From the NCBI RefSeq assembly GCF_026262505.1, contig NC_067206.1, positions 15,186,205-15,250,204 on the forward strand: DNA of 64,000 bases, read 5' to 3'. The translations under genes and the position numbers were made by a program. Position 1 is the first letter of the stretch. Each line of letters opens with the position of its first letter. Shown piece by piece: positions 9,064 to 19,700 of the stretch. Source of the DNA: Trichomonas vaginalis G3 (lineage: Eukaryota > Parabasalia > Trichomonadida > Trichomonadidae). The notes beneath the pieces are model-generated. The model saw only the letters and a list, made by a program, of their open reading frames with translations. It searched no databases and had not been told where the DNA came from.

Positions 9064-9963
9064 ATGGAGAAAGTTATTAATCAAGTAGATAAGATTCTTC
9101 ATGATGGAGCACGTAAGAATAGTAAAGAACTAAACAATGCACTCATTATGCCATTTTCTGATGATTATCCATTTTGTACTAATGGTGTTTATTTCTACTG
9201 CGGTAAGATGGGTTCAGGTAAGACATATGGTGTTATTCGTCATATAATGATAACAGACCGCTTCACTAATACTCCATATTATGACTCAATAGTTATCTCA
9301 GCAACATCAGGAACAATGGATAAAACAGCGAAGACATTTATGAGTCAAGTTAAAGCACCAGTACTGAAAAAGGATGATAAAGAACTTATGCCTTATTTAA
9401 TGAAGAACGTTAAGATGAAAGCAAAGTATTACGCTATTGTTGAGTTCGTTCAAAGTAAGTTCGAAAAAATTTCAGAGGAGATGGAACACATCTTAACAAA
9501 GCATCAACTAAGGAAACCTGATGGAAAGTTTGAGTATAAGAAGATTGCAATATATGTTGTAAAGAAGTTGAACAAATATCCTTTCACAAAGTATCCCAGT
9601 AATTCTCTATTAGTGTTAGACGATTATGGTGGTCATGACTTATTGAATGACCCACGTTCACCATTAGCGAACTTCATCACTAAGGTCAGACATTATAACT
9701 ATACTGTTGTCATCATGTGTCAAACATGGAGACATATATGTTTAAACATTAAGAGACTATGCACTGACTTCGTTATCTTTCAAGGTTATTCTATGAGAGA
9801 CTTTCAGTCAATGATTGAACAGTCAGGAGCAACAGAAGATTGGGAAGAGTTATGGAACAAATACAAAGAGCTACCAACACCTCGTTCATATATGGAAGTT
9901 CATATAGTTGCAGGAAAGACGGACTTTAAAGAAGTTAAGCAACAAAAGATGACATTATTTTAA
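9064..9963 (+). CDS. Maverick genome-packaging ATPase (FtsK/HerA, A32-like)
   Basis: 299 residues. Walker A GKMGSGKT at about 47-54 and Walker B LLVLDDYGG at about 182-190 mark a P-loop ATPase. Spacing and length fit the A32/FtsK-HerA packaging ATPases of Polintons and related large DNA viruses, which pump DNA into the capsid. The downstream NYTVVIMCQTWRH fits the sensor strand after Walker B. It is divergent from the 356-residue gene and followed after 10 bases by the next gene. An identical-looking intact copy is at 27123-28022. Confidence 0.9.
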   Translation: MEKVINQVDKILHDGARKNSKELNNALIMPFSDDYPFCTNGVYFYCGKMGSGKTYGVIRHIMITDRFTNTPYYDSIVISATSGTMDKTAKTFMSQVKAPVLKKDDKELMPYLMKNVKMKAKYYAIVEFVQSKFEKISEEMEHILTKHQLRKPDGKFEYKKIAIYVVKKLNKYPFTKYPSNSLLVLDDYGGHDLLNDPRSPLANFITKVRHYNYTVVIMCQTWRHICLNIKRLCTDFVIFQGYSMRDFQSMIEQSGATEDWEELWNKYKELPTPRSYMEVHIVAGKTDFKEVKQQKMTLF

Positions 9964-9973
9964 GAAGAAATAA

Positions 9974-10378
9974 ATGGTTGGCGATTATGTTAAAGCTGGA
10001 TGGGGTATGGTGAAAAAAAATCCTGGTCTTGTAATAGGTGCTGGATTTAACATTGCTAACAAACTTTTCCCTCAAGTTGGTCAAGTCGGTGGTGTTATCG
10101 GTAGTCTTGGTGAAAGAATTGCAAAAACTACATTAGGTGAAGATAATGCATTAACGAAGAATCTTAAAGCATTCAATAAAGCTCTTGGTGGTGACTTCAG
10201 TAGAGACAAGCCTGTTGAAACACCTATAGTTCAACCTCAACAAACTATTGACAACAATAAGTATAACGCATACATTGGAGGAGCTATTTGGAACAATCAT
10301 AAGCCATTAGTTCAGTCAGTACGTGTACTATCAGACATGCCATGGATTAATGCTATTAGTGGCACTATACGCAGATAA
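9974..10378 (+). CDS. Maverick small glycine-rich protein, possibly membrane-active
   Basis: 134 residues. The N-terminal half is glycine- and hydrophobic-rich with amphipathic character (PGLVIGAGFNIANKLFPQVG, VGGVIGSLGERIA), the rest hydrophilic. It resembles in style the small membrane-interacting virion proteins of adenoviruses and Polinton-like viruses, but no family match is claimed. It starts 10 bases after the ATPase stop and belongs to the same rightward gene string. Confidence 0.65.
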   Translation: MVGDYVKAGWGMVKKNPGLVIGAGFNIANKLFPQVGQVGGVIGSLGERIAKTTLGEDNALTKNLKAFNKALGGDFSRDKPVETPIVQPQQTIDNNKYNAYIGGAIWNNHKPLVQSVRVLSDMPWINAISGTIRR

Positions 10379-10398
10379 TATATTTTTATGAGGTTTAA

Positions 10399-11625
10399 AT
10401 GAGTGAACAAGAGAGGAAACTCATTGATGAACGAGTTAAGAAATGGGAGAATGAACGTCCGATAATTCGTACCATAATTAGCGATCAAAAGTTCAAGCAG
10501 CATACATTTGATTTTTTGCGCGATATATATAATGATCTTGCTTTTGATTACAATGCTAGGCAATACTTTGAGAAAGAATATGTTCAAAAAGGTCGTATTA
10601 ATTTCCCAATGAGAAGAGAAGGCTTTTTGATTACATCAACATATACAGCACGTGGTAGAGACCCTTTTACAGACGCGGTTCGTAACTTTAAAGCACGTTC
10701 TTCTATTAATGATGATCCAGATTTCTACATACCTTATTTTCGTCCACCTTCGCATCCTTTACGAACCAGTGATCCTGGATATGACGCTAAACGAAGATAT
10801 ATAGAGACGAAATTAGCTAAATACAAGGAACCTAAGGATCCAAGGACTGGAGAAGTAAAGGAATCACATGTCAAGATAAATAAGCTTTACAAAGTAGTTG
10901 AAGAATTGGAGAAACGATCTAATGAGATTAACGCTGAGAAGAAAAAGGAAGTACCAAATATGAACAAACTAGATAAGATGATTAAGGAATATAGAGGATT
11001 GGCGAATACATCGAGCGTTCTAATAAAGGAAGTAGAAAACACGACAAAGCTGCAGAAAATGATTCATGATGAATTACTGTTAGGTGAATTTTCTATAAAA
11101 CAAAGACAGAGTAACTTAATGGGTGAGGCTTATTATTTGGAGAATTGGTATAATGAGAGGTTAAAACAAATGTCGACTCCAACACCAACTCCTACACCTA
11201 CTCCTACAGTAGCTCCAACACCAACTCCCACTCCTGAACCAACAGTAGCTCCAACGCCAACTCCTACAGTAGCTCCAACGCCAACTCTGACACCAACTGC
11301 TCACGCAGGTCCTCCACCAATGTCGAGTAGTCATGGTATAACATTAAATAAACCAACACCTACACCAAAAATAACTCCTGTATCACATCCTAGTACAACT
11401 AACCCAGTATCTGATTCAAATCAAGCGGAAAGATCACAGGTTCTTAAAAGAGCTAATACACCAACTGCTTCCCCTATTAGAACACCAGAGCCAACTCCAA
11501 GAATCACAAAGGCGCCAACACCTTCACCGACTGTTGAACCAACTCCAGAACCAACAGTACCTCCAACTCCATCTCCAACTCCAGACACCTACAAAAGCAC
11601 CTACTCCATCTCCAACTCCGACTAA
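10399..11625 (+). CDS. Maverick protein with Pro-Thr repeat tail
   Basis: 408 codons. Residues 1-250 are charged and helical with a coiled-coil section (VEELEKRSNEINAEKKKEVP). Residues after about 255 are low-complexity PTPTPTPTVAP repeats, then more proline-rich sequence. Such a build suits a stalk or fibre protein of a particle, which is inference. It starts after TATTTTTATGAGGTTTAA, one of the short upstream motifs shared by many genes in this element. Its repeat end overlaps the next long frame. The related gene in copy 3 is broken. Confidence 0.65.
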   Translation: MSEQERKLIDERVKKWENERPIIRTIISDQKFKQHTFDFLRDIYNDLAFDYNARQYFEKEYVQKGRINFPMRREGFLITSTYTARGRDPFTDAVRNFKARSSINDDPDFYIPYFRPPSHPLRTSDPGYDAKRRYIETKLAKYKEPKDPRTGEVKESHVKINKLYKVVEELEKRSNEINAEKKKEVPNMNKLDKMIKEYRGLANTSSVLIKEVENTTKLQKMIHDELLLGEFSIKQRQSNLMGEAYYLENWYNERLKQMSTPTPTPTPTPTVAPTPTPTPEPTVAPTPTPTVAPTPTLTPTAHAGPPPMSSSHGITLNKPTPTPKITPVSHPSTTNPVSDSNQAERSQVLKRANTPTASPIRTPEPTPRITKAPTPSPTVEPTPEPTVPPTPSPTPDTYKSTYSISNSD

Positions 11626-13867
11626 AGCTCCGACACCGTCTCCAACACCAACTAAAGCTCCAACACCGTCTCCAACTCCAGCTGAACCAACTGATGCAGA
11701 ATCTATTCAAAATTGGTTAGACGAAGAAAAGCGAAAAGAAAAGGCTGCAATTGATGCTGCACTAGATAAAAACACACCACCACAGACACTTGGTGGTTAC
11801 ATGTTAAAGAAAGACAACATTCAAAGACAAGAACGTGCATTGAGTGTTGCCAGAGAACAAGCACAAGAAGAGAAGAAAATAGTTGAAGGAGAAGCTTCAA
11901 ATAGAGGTGGTCCAGGAACTTACAAAGGATCAAACTATCCAGCAGAGAAAGCCTCGAGTGATAATGTTGTCTCAAGAGCTACTGATTTAGTTACCCATGG
12001 TATTCTAACTGGTGCAACAGCTGTTGGTAGTGCTATTGGAACCAGTGTTGACACTGTTGTTGATACTGTAAGAACTGTTACAAATCCTACACCTGAAGAT
12101 AGGAAGGAAGAATTTCTTACTCTTAATACAAAGGCAAAACCAGGGATATGGATTGGTCGTGGAATTTTAAATGCTGGTAGTGCTATTGGCAATGGTGCTT
12201 CAGCGGTAGGGGGATGGCTCGGAAGAACAGCAACATCAACCGCAAATGGAATACTAACAGGTGCCAAATCACTTGGTAATTGGGCTGATGATAAGTATAC
12301 AAAATATTATGAAGAAAAAGCTCGTAAGGCTAAGGAAGAAGCTGAACGAAAGGCGAAAGAAAAAGCTCGTAAGGCTAAGGAAGAAGCTGAACGAAAGGCG
12401 AAAGAAGAAGCTGAACGTAAAGAACTAGAGGAGCTTAAGAAGAAAGAAAAAGCTCGTAAGGCTAAGGAAGAAGCTGAACGAAAGGCGAAAGAAGAAGCTG
12501 AACGTAAAGAACTAGAGGAACTTAAGAAGAAAGAAAAAGCTCGTAAGGCTAAGGAAGAAGCAGATAGAAAGGCGAAAGAAGAAGCAGATAGAAAGGCTAA
12601 GGAAGAAGCTGATAGAAAGGCGAAAGCAGCAACACCATCGCCAACTCCATCTCCTTCACCATCTCCATCTCCTTCACCATCACCAACTCCATCGCCATCT
12701 CCATCTCCTTCACCATCAATAGCGGCTCCTGTGAGACAATTTGGTGCATGGGGTGCTGATTTAGTCAAAGATGCTGCACAAGGAATTGGAAAGGAACTGA
12801 AGAACACAACATTAGGTACAATAGAGCGTTTTGGTAATCTTACGGATTACACAATTAGATCAGCTGCTAATCTTTTATATAACCAGACTACTGATAACGG
12901 TACTGATGAATTGGCTGTAAACGGACTAGCATCAATTAAGAAATCAGCAGAAGATAAATACGATGAATGGAAAAAGAATATTAAGGGTGAATATAATAAG
13001 TATGCATATCCTGAAGAACATATGAAGTTAGAGCTTACCAGACTAAGATCAAAATATGGTAATGAAACAACAAATACTACAACGCAAACGACGAAAGCTG
13101 ACAGAAAGATTGATGACACTCCTACTCCAACTCCTGCAATGGCGAACATCACAACAATTGCTCCAAGAGTTCCAACAGGAGAAGGTATATCAGGAAATGT
13201 TTCAACTACTCATAACATTACTGAAGCAGCTAATGTTTCAGCAGTTGAGCAACCTGTTGTTAATGTAACTCAGGAAAACGCTACTGAAACATCAACACCA
13301 AGACAGGATGTAAATAATGAACGTCCAGAAGTTAAGGAGGTTGCAAAAGCATACCTGGAGAAAAATACTACACAAGTTCTTGAAGCAGAAAAGCATCTCA
13401 ATTCAGACAAAACACCATCTCCAACTCCTGAAGCATCAGTTCCTCCAGCAATTGGTGGAAATATACCTTCAGTATCACCATGGCAGAAATTTTATGGATT
13501 GTTTAAAGGAGCGAATAAGGTAATGGATGCTGCTGAGAATCTCCAAAAGTTCAAGAATGAAGTCGCAACTGGTGCAAAGGAAATAGAAGAGAATGATAAA
13601 CAAGCTGCTGAATTAGCTAAACAACAAGCTGAAGCAACTAAACAAGCAGCAGCTCCTAAACAATCTATATCTAAGTCTCAAAGACAAGGTCCTGACCCAA
13701 GTGCTAAAGTCAAACAGAATCCAACACCACCTGCAGCAGAGAAGTCCAAGAAGGACAAGGACAAGAAGAAGGATAAATCAAAGAAGGACAAGGACAAGAA
13801 GAAAGATAAGGATAAGAAAAAATCGTCAAAAGATAAAAAACATAAAAATTTATCCAGTAAGAAATGA
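11534..13867 (+). CDS. Maverick repeat protein: Pro-Ser, Lys-Glu-Ala coiled coil, Lys tail
   Basis: 777 codons, but the true start is uncertain because the first part is low-complexity Pro-Thr sequence shared with the preceding frame. In order: PTPTKAP repeats; a charged segment; a glycine/alanine-rich hydrophobic region (ILTGATAVGSAIG); a coiled coil of 29-residue repeats (KARKAKEEAERKAKEEAE); PSPSPSPTPS repeats; a folded-looking region; Asn-X-Ser/Thr-rich stretches; and a Lys-Asp-Lys tail. The 87-bp coiled-coil unit occurs twice here and four times in copy 3. It may be a long fibre or scaffold protein. A broken relative is in copy 3. Confidence 0.6.
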   Translation: MNQLQNQQYLQLHLQLQTPTKAPTPSPTPTKAPTPSPTPTKAPTPSPTPAEPTDAESIQNWLDEEKRKEKAAIDAALDKNTPPQTLGGYMLKKDNIQRQERALSVAREQAQEEKKIVEGEASNRGGPGTYKGSNYPAEKASSDNVVSRATDLVTHGILTGATAVGSAIGTSVDTVVDTVRTVTNPTPEDRKEEFLTLNTKAKPGIWIGRGILNAGSAIGNGASAVGGWLGRTATSTANGILTGAKSLGNWADDKYTKYYEEKARKAKEEAERKAKEKARKAKEEAERKAKEEAERKELEELKKKEKARKAKEEAERKAKEEAERKELEELKKKEKARKAKEEADRKAKEEADRKAKEEADRKAKAATPSPTPSPSPSPSPSPSPTPSPSPSPSPSIAAPVRQFGAWGADLVKDAAQGIGKELKNTTLGTIERFGNLTDYTIRSAANLLYNQTTDNGTDELAVNGLASIKKSAEDKYDEWKKNIKGEYNKYAYPEEHMKLELTRLRSKYGNETTNTTTQTTKADRKIDDTPTPTPAMANITTIAPRVPTGEGISGNVSTTHNITEAANVSAVEQPVVNVTQENATETSTPRQDVNNERPEVKEVAKAYLEKNTTQVLEAEKHLNSDKTPSPTPEASVPPAIGGNIPSVSPWQKFYGLFKGANKVMDAAENLQKFKNEVATGAKEIEENDKQAAELAKQQAEATKQAAAPKQSISKSQRQGPDPSAKVKQNPTPPAAEKSKKDKDKKKDKSKKDKDKKKDKDKKKSSKDKKHKNLSSKK

Positions 13868-14100
13868 GTCAAGTCATTAAAGCATCAACTAAACAAAAGT
13901 GGTTAACTGAATATATAAAAGATGGTAAGGTTCCTGATGGATATTATGTACATACAATGAAAGACGGACGTGTACAGTTCCGTAAAGTCAAGCAACCTCT
14001 CAATGATGAACAGATCAGAAGGAAGATCTCATTGTATGAAACAAAAATAAAGGACTTACAAGCTAAACTCGAAACCCACGATACTTCTCAAGAAAACTAG
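13864..14100 (+). CDS. Maverick small basic protein with YYVxxMKxGxVQxRK motif
   Basis: 78 residues. The core GYYVHTMKDGRVQFRKVKQP is matched by LYYVCHMKNGSVQVRKRKAP in the protein at 46867-47316, so the two are paralogs within one element. A compact beta-rich basic domain could bind nucleic acid or capsid, which is inference. It overlaps the previous gene by four bases and runs convergently 38 bases into the integrase gene. Its twin at 32090-32326 is intact. Confidence 0.65.
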   Translation: MSQVIKASTKQKWLTEYIKDGKVPDGYYVHTMKDGRVQFRKVKQPLNDEQIRRKISLYETKIKDLQAKLETHDTSQEN

Positions 14101-15130
14101 GCATATCTTTAACATGACCTTCATTAATATTTTTCCTCCAATACTGTACTTCCATTTGTGACAACCTGTTTGGATTACCTTCACGCATACCTCTACCTGT
14201 CACTTTTCCTGTATTTTCGTTCTCAAACGTAACATCATACTTTACATCATTACCGACAAGTTCATGACCATCAATACTTTTAACAGCACCGTGTCTTCCT
14301 TGATCTAAAGTTTCTCCTTGCTTTAATCCATGCTCTATTTTTGTCCATATCTGATAACGTGGATATCTTGCAACACTTCCATCTTTTGCTCTTAACAAGT
14401 ATGCACTTGTATCAACTGAATCAACTGTATAATAAGAAGGATCAAGATGTCTTCTTTGTTGGTTACCTTTACCCCATGTTCTTGGTTCAACTATGACTTG
14501 AACTTTTTGACCAGGTCTTAAGTTATAAAGGTTATTTTTTCTGACATACTCTTCTTTCAATCTTTGCTTCTTTATATATTCCTCATTATCCTTTTCTGTG
14601 AAATCATCAGGCTTTTGTTGTGTGCTTGAATGATATTCAGTGTTGTAGTCATTAATAATTTGTCTCATTGTATCTGCAGTGAAAGGTGGTGTTTTATCAC
14701 CTTCTTTGAGGTTTAACTTCATATGTAACATAGTTCTAATAGTTCTACAGAACCTATTAATAATACCTAGTATGTTATGATTGTATTTCTGTGTCGTCAT
14801 GTGCTCAATGTTATGACTGACCAACAGATCTCGAACATTTTGTGTCGTATAAGCTGGGTCTTCATCACTAGTAAGTATTGTAGGCTTCATTTCACCTGTA
14901 GCTTGTGAAATGAACTTCTGCATTGCACTTAGAACATTGTTTGAGTTCTTTTCACTCATTGGGAACGCATAACCTTTTCTACTGTTTACATTGATGAACA
15001 AAAGAAAATATGGTGGTGTTCCACCAGGATTCTCAAATGTATCGAATTGATAAGCTCCCATATCAGTTGAATATATTGGTAGCATCAAATCCTCTTGTAT
15101 TAAAGTTTTTTCTTGTTTACCAACAGTCAT
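14063..15130 (-). CDS. Maverick integrase (rve family)
   Basis: 355 residues. It is the retrovirus-like integrase that inserts Polintons and makes the 6-bp target duplication. Acidic sites of the RNase-H fold are seen in YSTDMGAYQFDTF (about 20-32) and LTSDEDPAYTT (about 107-117), followed by NRFCRTIRTMLHMK. The C-terminal part (HLDPSYYTVDSVDTSAYLLR, then a short beta-rich segment) looks like the SH3/chromo-like tail of the family. It is convergent with the small gene at 13864-14100. The copy at 32289-33352 is broken. Confidence 0.85.
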   Translation of the reverse strand: MTVGKQEKTLIQEDLMLPIYSTDMGAYQFDTFENPGGTPPYFLLFINVNSRKGYAFPMSEKNSNNVLSAMQKFISQATGEMKPTILTSDEDPAYTTQNVRDLLVSHNIEHMTTQKYNHNILGIINRFCRTIRTMLHMKLNLKEGDKTPPFTADTMRQIINDYNTEYHSSTQQKPDDFTEKDNEEYIKKQRLKEEYVRKNNLYNLRPGQKVQVIVEPRTWGKGNQQRRHLDPSYYTVDSVDTSAYLLRAKDGSVARYPRYQIWTKIEHGLKQGETLDQGRHGAVKSIDGHELVGNDVKYDVTFENENTGKVTGRGMREGNPNRLSQMEVQYWRKNINEGHVKDMPSFLEKYRGFRV

Positions 15131-15143
15131 TTTTTTATTAACG

Positions 15144-15497
15144 TTAAAGTCTTACAGGCATTGAGTAATCGCTATAACCATCATGGTCTGCGAATTCATG
15201 TAATCTTGATGCATCAGGTTCTTTCTTCGTTGGTGCATGAAACCTTGCTTCATCATAAAGGTTCATATAATGGTTTGTCACGTTTGGGGTAGACCCAATT
15301 TTTGCATATTGAGGATATGAGTAATGATACACTAAGTTGAACCCATTACTACCATCATCAACATATATCTTTGGTGGAGGTTGTCTTATTAAATTCCTTC
15401 CTCTTGGGGCTTTGAGTTGGACGATCTGATCTAGATCATTGTAAACAACTCCTGTTGCAGTATATTCTGTGTTGTTCTCTGGGTTAATGTTCGTCAT
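15144..15497 (-). CDS. Maverick small protein of 117 residues, unknown
   Basis: It lies 13 bases upstream of the integrase on the same strand and is divergent from the gene at 15533 with 35 bases between. It is rich in Tyr, Asn and Pro (FNLVYHYSYPQYAKIG) with no catalytic motif. It is present identically in copy 3 (33366-33719), which supports it being a real gene. Confidence 0.65.
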   Translation of the reverse strand: MTNINPENNTEYTATGVVYNDLDQIVQLKAPRGRNLIRQPPPKIYVDDGSNGFNLVYHYSYPQYAKIGSTPNVTNHYMNLYDEARFHAPTKKEPDASRLHEFADHDGYSDYSMPVRL

Positions 15498-15532
15498 TTA
15501 TATGAGAATAAAACAATTTTTACTCATAACAA

Positions 15533-16009
15533 ATGAGATCGAAGTCAATTCTTTATGGTGCAGCTAATCTTCCAATTGAACCAACAAGCAATGTTGATTC
15601 AAGAACAACTAATAACATTGTGATAAAGAACTATCCATCTGGTACAGTAAGTGATGCTCCAACAGAGATAAAAAAAGAGGAAACAACTACGAACTCAGAA
15701 GCACCAATGTATCCTCCTCCTTTAAGTCCATTAACTTCCAACCTGACCTCATCGAGATCTGTGGAGACTTCATCGAGGATTGGTGTAGAAGAGTATTTAC
15801 TTAGTATATACCAGAAGATACTTCTAGACCAAGACAAAGAGCTCTTTTCTAACTTAGTGAGCAAAGATCAGATCTTACTACCTAAGCCAGACTTGGAAGA
15901 AGTTGTTCACAGAATGACTGGGTTCAAGTGTGAAATAGACCTACTGGACCCAGACATCACATGTTGTGGTATTCCACCACCTTTCTCAAAAATAGCTCAG
16001 ATCAGAATC
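15533..16009 (+). pseudogene. Left-copy version of the 193-residue Maverick gene, cut at the copy junction
   Basis: It matches the start of the gene at 33755-34336 and then passes into the unrelated segment R at about 16010, so this copy is partial. The reading frame continues by chance to 16078. Confidence 0.75.
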
Positions 16010-16788
16010 TCCTGTGTCATCATAGTGTCTTTAAATCAAAAATTTACTTTTGGAGTTAGTTTTATTGATTTTCAATAAAAAACATTTTCAAAACAAAGAA
16101 ATAAAAGATAAAATATTTATATCTTTATATAAGGATTCTTATATATTTAAAATAAAATATCATTTTATTTTTTTCATTGTGTTGTCAAAACCAATTAATA
16201 CACTATTCAAAAATTCAATTCTGGTCTTGCGTTCAAAAGACACCTTCAAACTGAACGATAGCACCAACAAGTTATAATTTTACCCATTTTATTTAGTTTT
16301 TACTTTTTATTTAAGAATTAATGACTGAAACAGCCGTTGCTTATGACCTCAATTCACTTTTATTAAGGGTTTCGTTGGGTTGCGAAAAAAACACCGTACA
16401 ATACGCAATTCGCTTAAAAAAACATAGCTAGCAATTTCGACCTTTGACATCCACTCAAGACGTCACTTTTTATAATTTTTGCAGGGTATATATTTTGGAA
16501 ATCTTTATGCAATATTAATAAAAGTCTCGTTTCAATATCTATTTTCATATTTTTATCATTTTTAAAGTTTTTGCGAAAAGTTATTCATTATTCATTATTT
16601 TTGCTATTTTGTCGGGGTAAATGTCAGATTTGCTATTTTCTGATATGAAATCGTTCTACGTATAATATGCTGATAGAACCCTCTTGCTATTGTTGTCAAA
16701 ATTGCGAAACGATAGCAAAATACTCGCAATATCAAAATTGAATTATTGACTGAATTATGCCCTTATAGAGATTAAAATCTGATTTGTG
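16010..16788 (+). repeat. Segment R, first copy
   Basis: About 780 bases, noncoding, repeated in direct orientation at 25037-25813. Both copies end in CTGATTTGTG and lead straight into a Maverick left end. The two copies differ mainly by short length changes. No gene was seen. Confidence 0.85.
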
Positions 16789-19700
16789 ATACAGTATACA
16801 TGTCGTCCCTGTAGCCCTCACAGCACAGCACCGACACAATGAGAAAAAGTGACAGAAACTACACCATACTGGCCGCGCATAGTACGCAATATGTGGTAAA
16901 AATAAACGTCATATGAAACTAACCTTTATTCACTGCAGGAGCTTTGTTGTTGCGCTGCCATTACAATGTTAAATTTACGTGTCCAAAAAAAATTCTGTCA
17001 CGTAACTATTTATTTTGAGATTGAGTACCAGACTCTATAAAAGTTCAACCATTATATTAGAGTCTTTAGGAATTTCATATGGTTCTTTTACATAATATCC
17101 TTTTTTTGACCATCAGTTGATTCTTCAACTCTTTGAATGAAAAGCGCTTATAAAACTCAAACACGAGTGCATCTTTATAACCAGTGATATCGTAAAATTT
17201 TGGTGGCACAAGCTGTTCATTCACATTACATATAAATTGTTTGTTATCATGAGCAATATTACTCAACGTTACTAAAGGCTCAAGAGAGGATTTATTCTTA
17301 TCTGATAACCGACAAATTTATATGTTGTTTGCCCTTTCGCTCAAGGAAACCTGATATTCGCTATAGTTATGAAAAGCTCATCAAAGTACTTATATGTTTT
17401 TTATCTTATCATTTCGTCAGTGAAATCTGCTATGGTAAAACTATAATATACATGCATTCGCGAGATATATTTTTTTTCCCATAATCTAAAAATTTTGCTT
17501 TCGATGGAATTACTTTTTGCGTGAATGTTCTACCATGGTCATCTTCCCAAACAAGCTCTGGTTTTCTTGATGTTGTGTTCTGTTTCAGTGGTTTCTAATA
17601 ACGCAGTGATGAAATCCAACACATCTCCTAGGGACATGTCATATTTATAATTCAAGGCATTTTTTTCTATACTACTGTATGAAGGTAATGTTATGATTGG
17701 TGATGTACCTTTTCTTAATACATTCAATTTATTTTCATTTGAATCATAGTAACAATCAACAAATTCTCTACTTGCCTCAGTCATTTTTTCCATAAGACCT
17801 TCATTCAACTCCTGTGTAGTCATGTTGGGTTTTATGTAATATCTCATGTCAAACCTTTTTTTCACTGATTTTGATGAATCTGTCATTTCTAATGGAATAG
17901 CAGAAAACTCAAAGTCTGGATGCTCAAGACTTATCTTTCTTATCTCAAGAGCTTTTGACGCAGGATATTCAATGAAGTCTCTCGGTAATTTATATGAGAC
18001 TGTATTACCACTTATCGTGCCATCATTCATAACATGTTTCATAGTATAATCCATCATATTTAGACATTTTATATGTAACTAAAAGATGGAGAAAGTTATT
18101 AATCAAGTAGATAAGATTCTTCATGATGGAGCACGTAAGAATAGTAAAGAACTAAACAATGCACTCATTATGCCATTTTCTGATGATTATCCATTTTGTA
18201 CTAATGGTGTTTATTTCTACTGCGGTAAGATGGGTTCAGGTAAGACATATGGTGTTATTCGTCATATAATGATAACAGACCGCTTCACTAATACTCCATA
18301 TTATGACTCAATAGTTATCTCAGCAACATCAGGAACAATGGATAAAACAGCGAAGACATTTATGAGTCAAGTTAAAGCACCAGTACTGAAAAGGATGATA
18401 AAGAACTTATGCCTTATTTAATGAAGAACGTTAAGAATGAAAGCAAAGTATTTACGCTATTGTTGAGTTCGTTCAAAGTAAGTTCGAAAAAATTTCAGAG
18501 GAGATGGAACACATCTTAACAAAGCATCAACTAAGGAAACCTGATGGAAAGTTTGAGTATAAGAAATTGCAATATATGTTGTGTAAAGAAGTTGAACAAA
18601 TATCCTTTCAAAAAGTATCCAGTAATTCTCTATTAGTGTTAGACGATTATGGTGGTCATGACTTATTGAATGACCCACGTTCACCATTAGCGAACTTCAT
18701 CACTAAGGTCAGACATTATAACTATACTGTTGTCATCATGTGTCAAACATGGAGACATATAGTTTAAACATTAAGAGACTATGCACTGACTTCGTTATCT
18801 TTCAAGGTTATTCTATGAGAGACTTTCAGTCAATGATTGAACAGTCAGGGAGCAACAGAAGATTGGGAAGAGTTATGGAACAAATACAAAGAGCTACCAA
18901 CACCTCGTTCATATATGGAAGTTCATATAGTTGCAGGAAAGACGGACTTTAAAGAAGTTAAGCAACAAAAGATGACATTATTTTAAGAAGAAAAAATGGG
19001 TTTGTGATTATGTTAAAGCTGGATGGGGTATGGTGAAAAAAATCCTGGTCTTGTAATAGGTGCTGGATTTAACATTGCTAACAAACTTTTCCCTCAAGTT
19101 GGTCAAGTCGGTGGTGTTATCGGTAGTCTTGGTGAAAGAATTGCAAAAACTACATTAGGTGAAGATAATGCATTAACGAAGAATCTTAAAGCATTCAATA
19201 AAGCTCTTGGTGGTGACTTCAGTAGAGACAAGCCTGTTGAAACACCTATAGTTCAACCTCAACAAACTATTGACAACAATAAGTATAACGCATACATTGG
19301 AGGAGCTATTTGGAACAATCATAAGCCATTAGTTCAGTCAGTACGTGTACTATCAGACATGCCATGGATTATGCTATTAGTGGCACTATACGCAGATAAT
19401 ATATTTTTATGAGGTTAAATGAGTGAACAAGAGAGGAAACTCATTGATGAACGAGTTAAGAAATGGGAGAATGAACGTCCGATAATTCGTACCATAATTA
19501 GCGATCAAAAGTTCAAGCAGCATACATTTGATTTTTTGCGCGATATATATAATGATCTTGCTTTTGATTACAATGCTAGGCAATACTTTGAGAAAGAATA
19601 TGTTCAAAAAGGTCGTATTAATTTCCCAATGAGAAGAGAAGGCTTTTTGATTACATCAACATATACAGCACGTGGTAGAGACCCTTTTACAGACGCCGGT

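Noticed and set aside
12307-12807. Serine/alanine-rich minus-strand frames opposite the Lys-Glu-Ala repeats (also 30364-31035)
   Set aside because: Mirror frames of a low-complexity coding repeat; the plus-strand protein has the sensible coiled-coil pattern.
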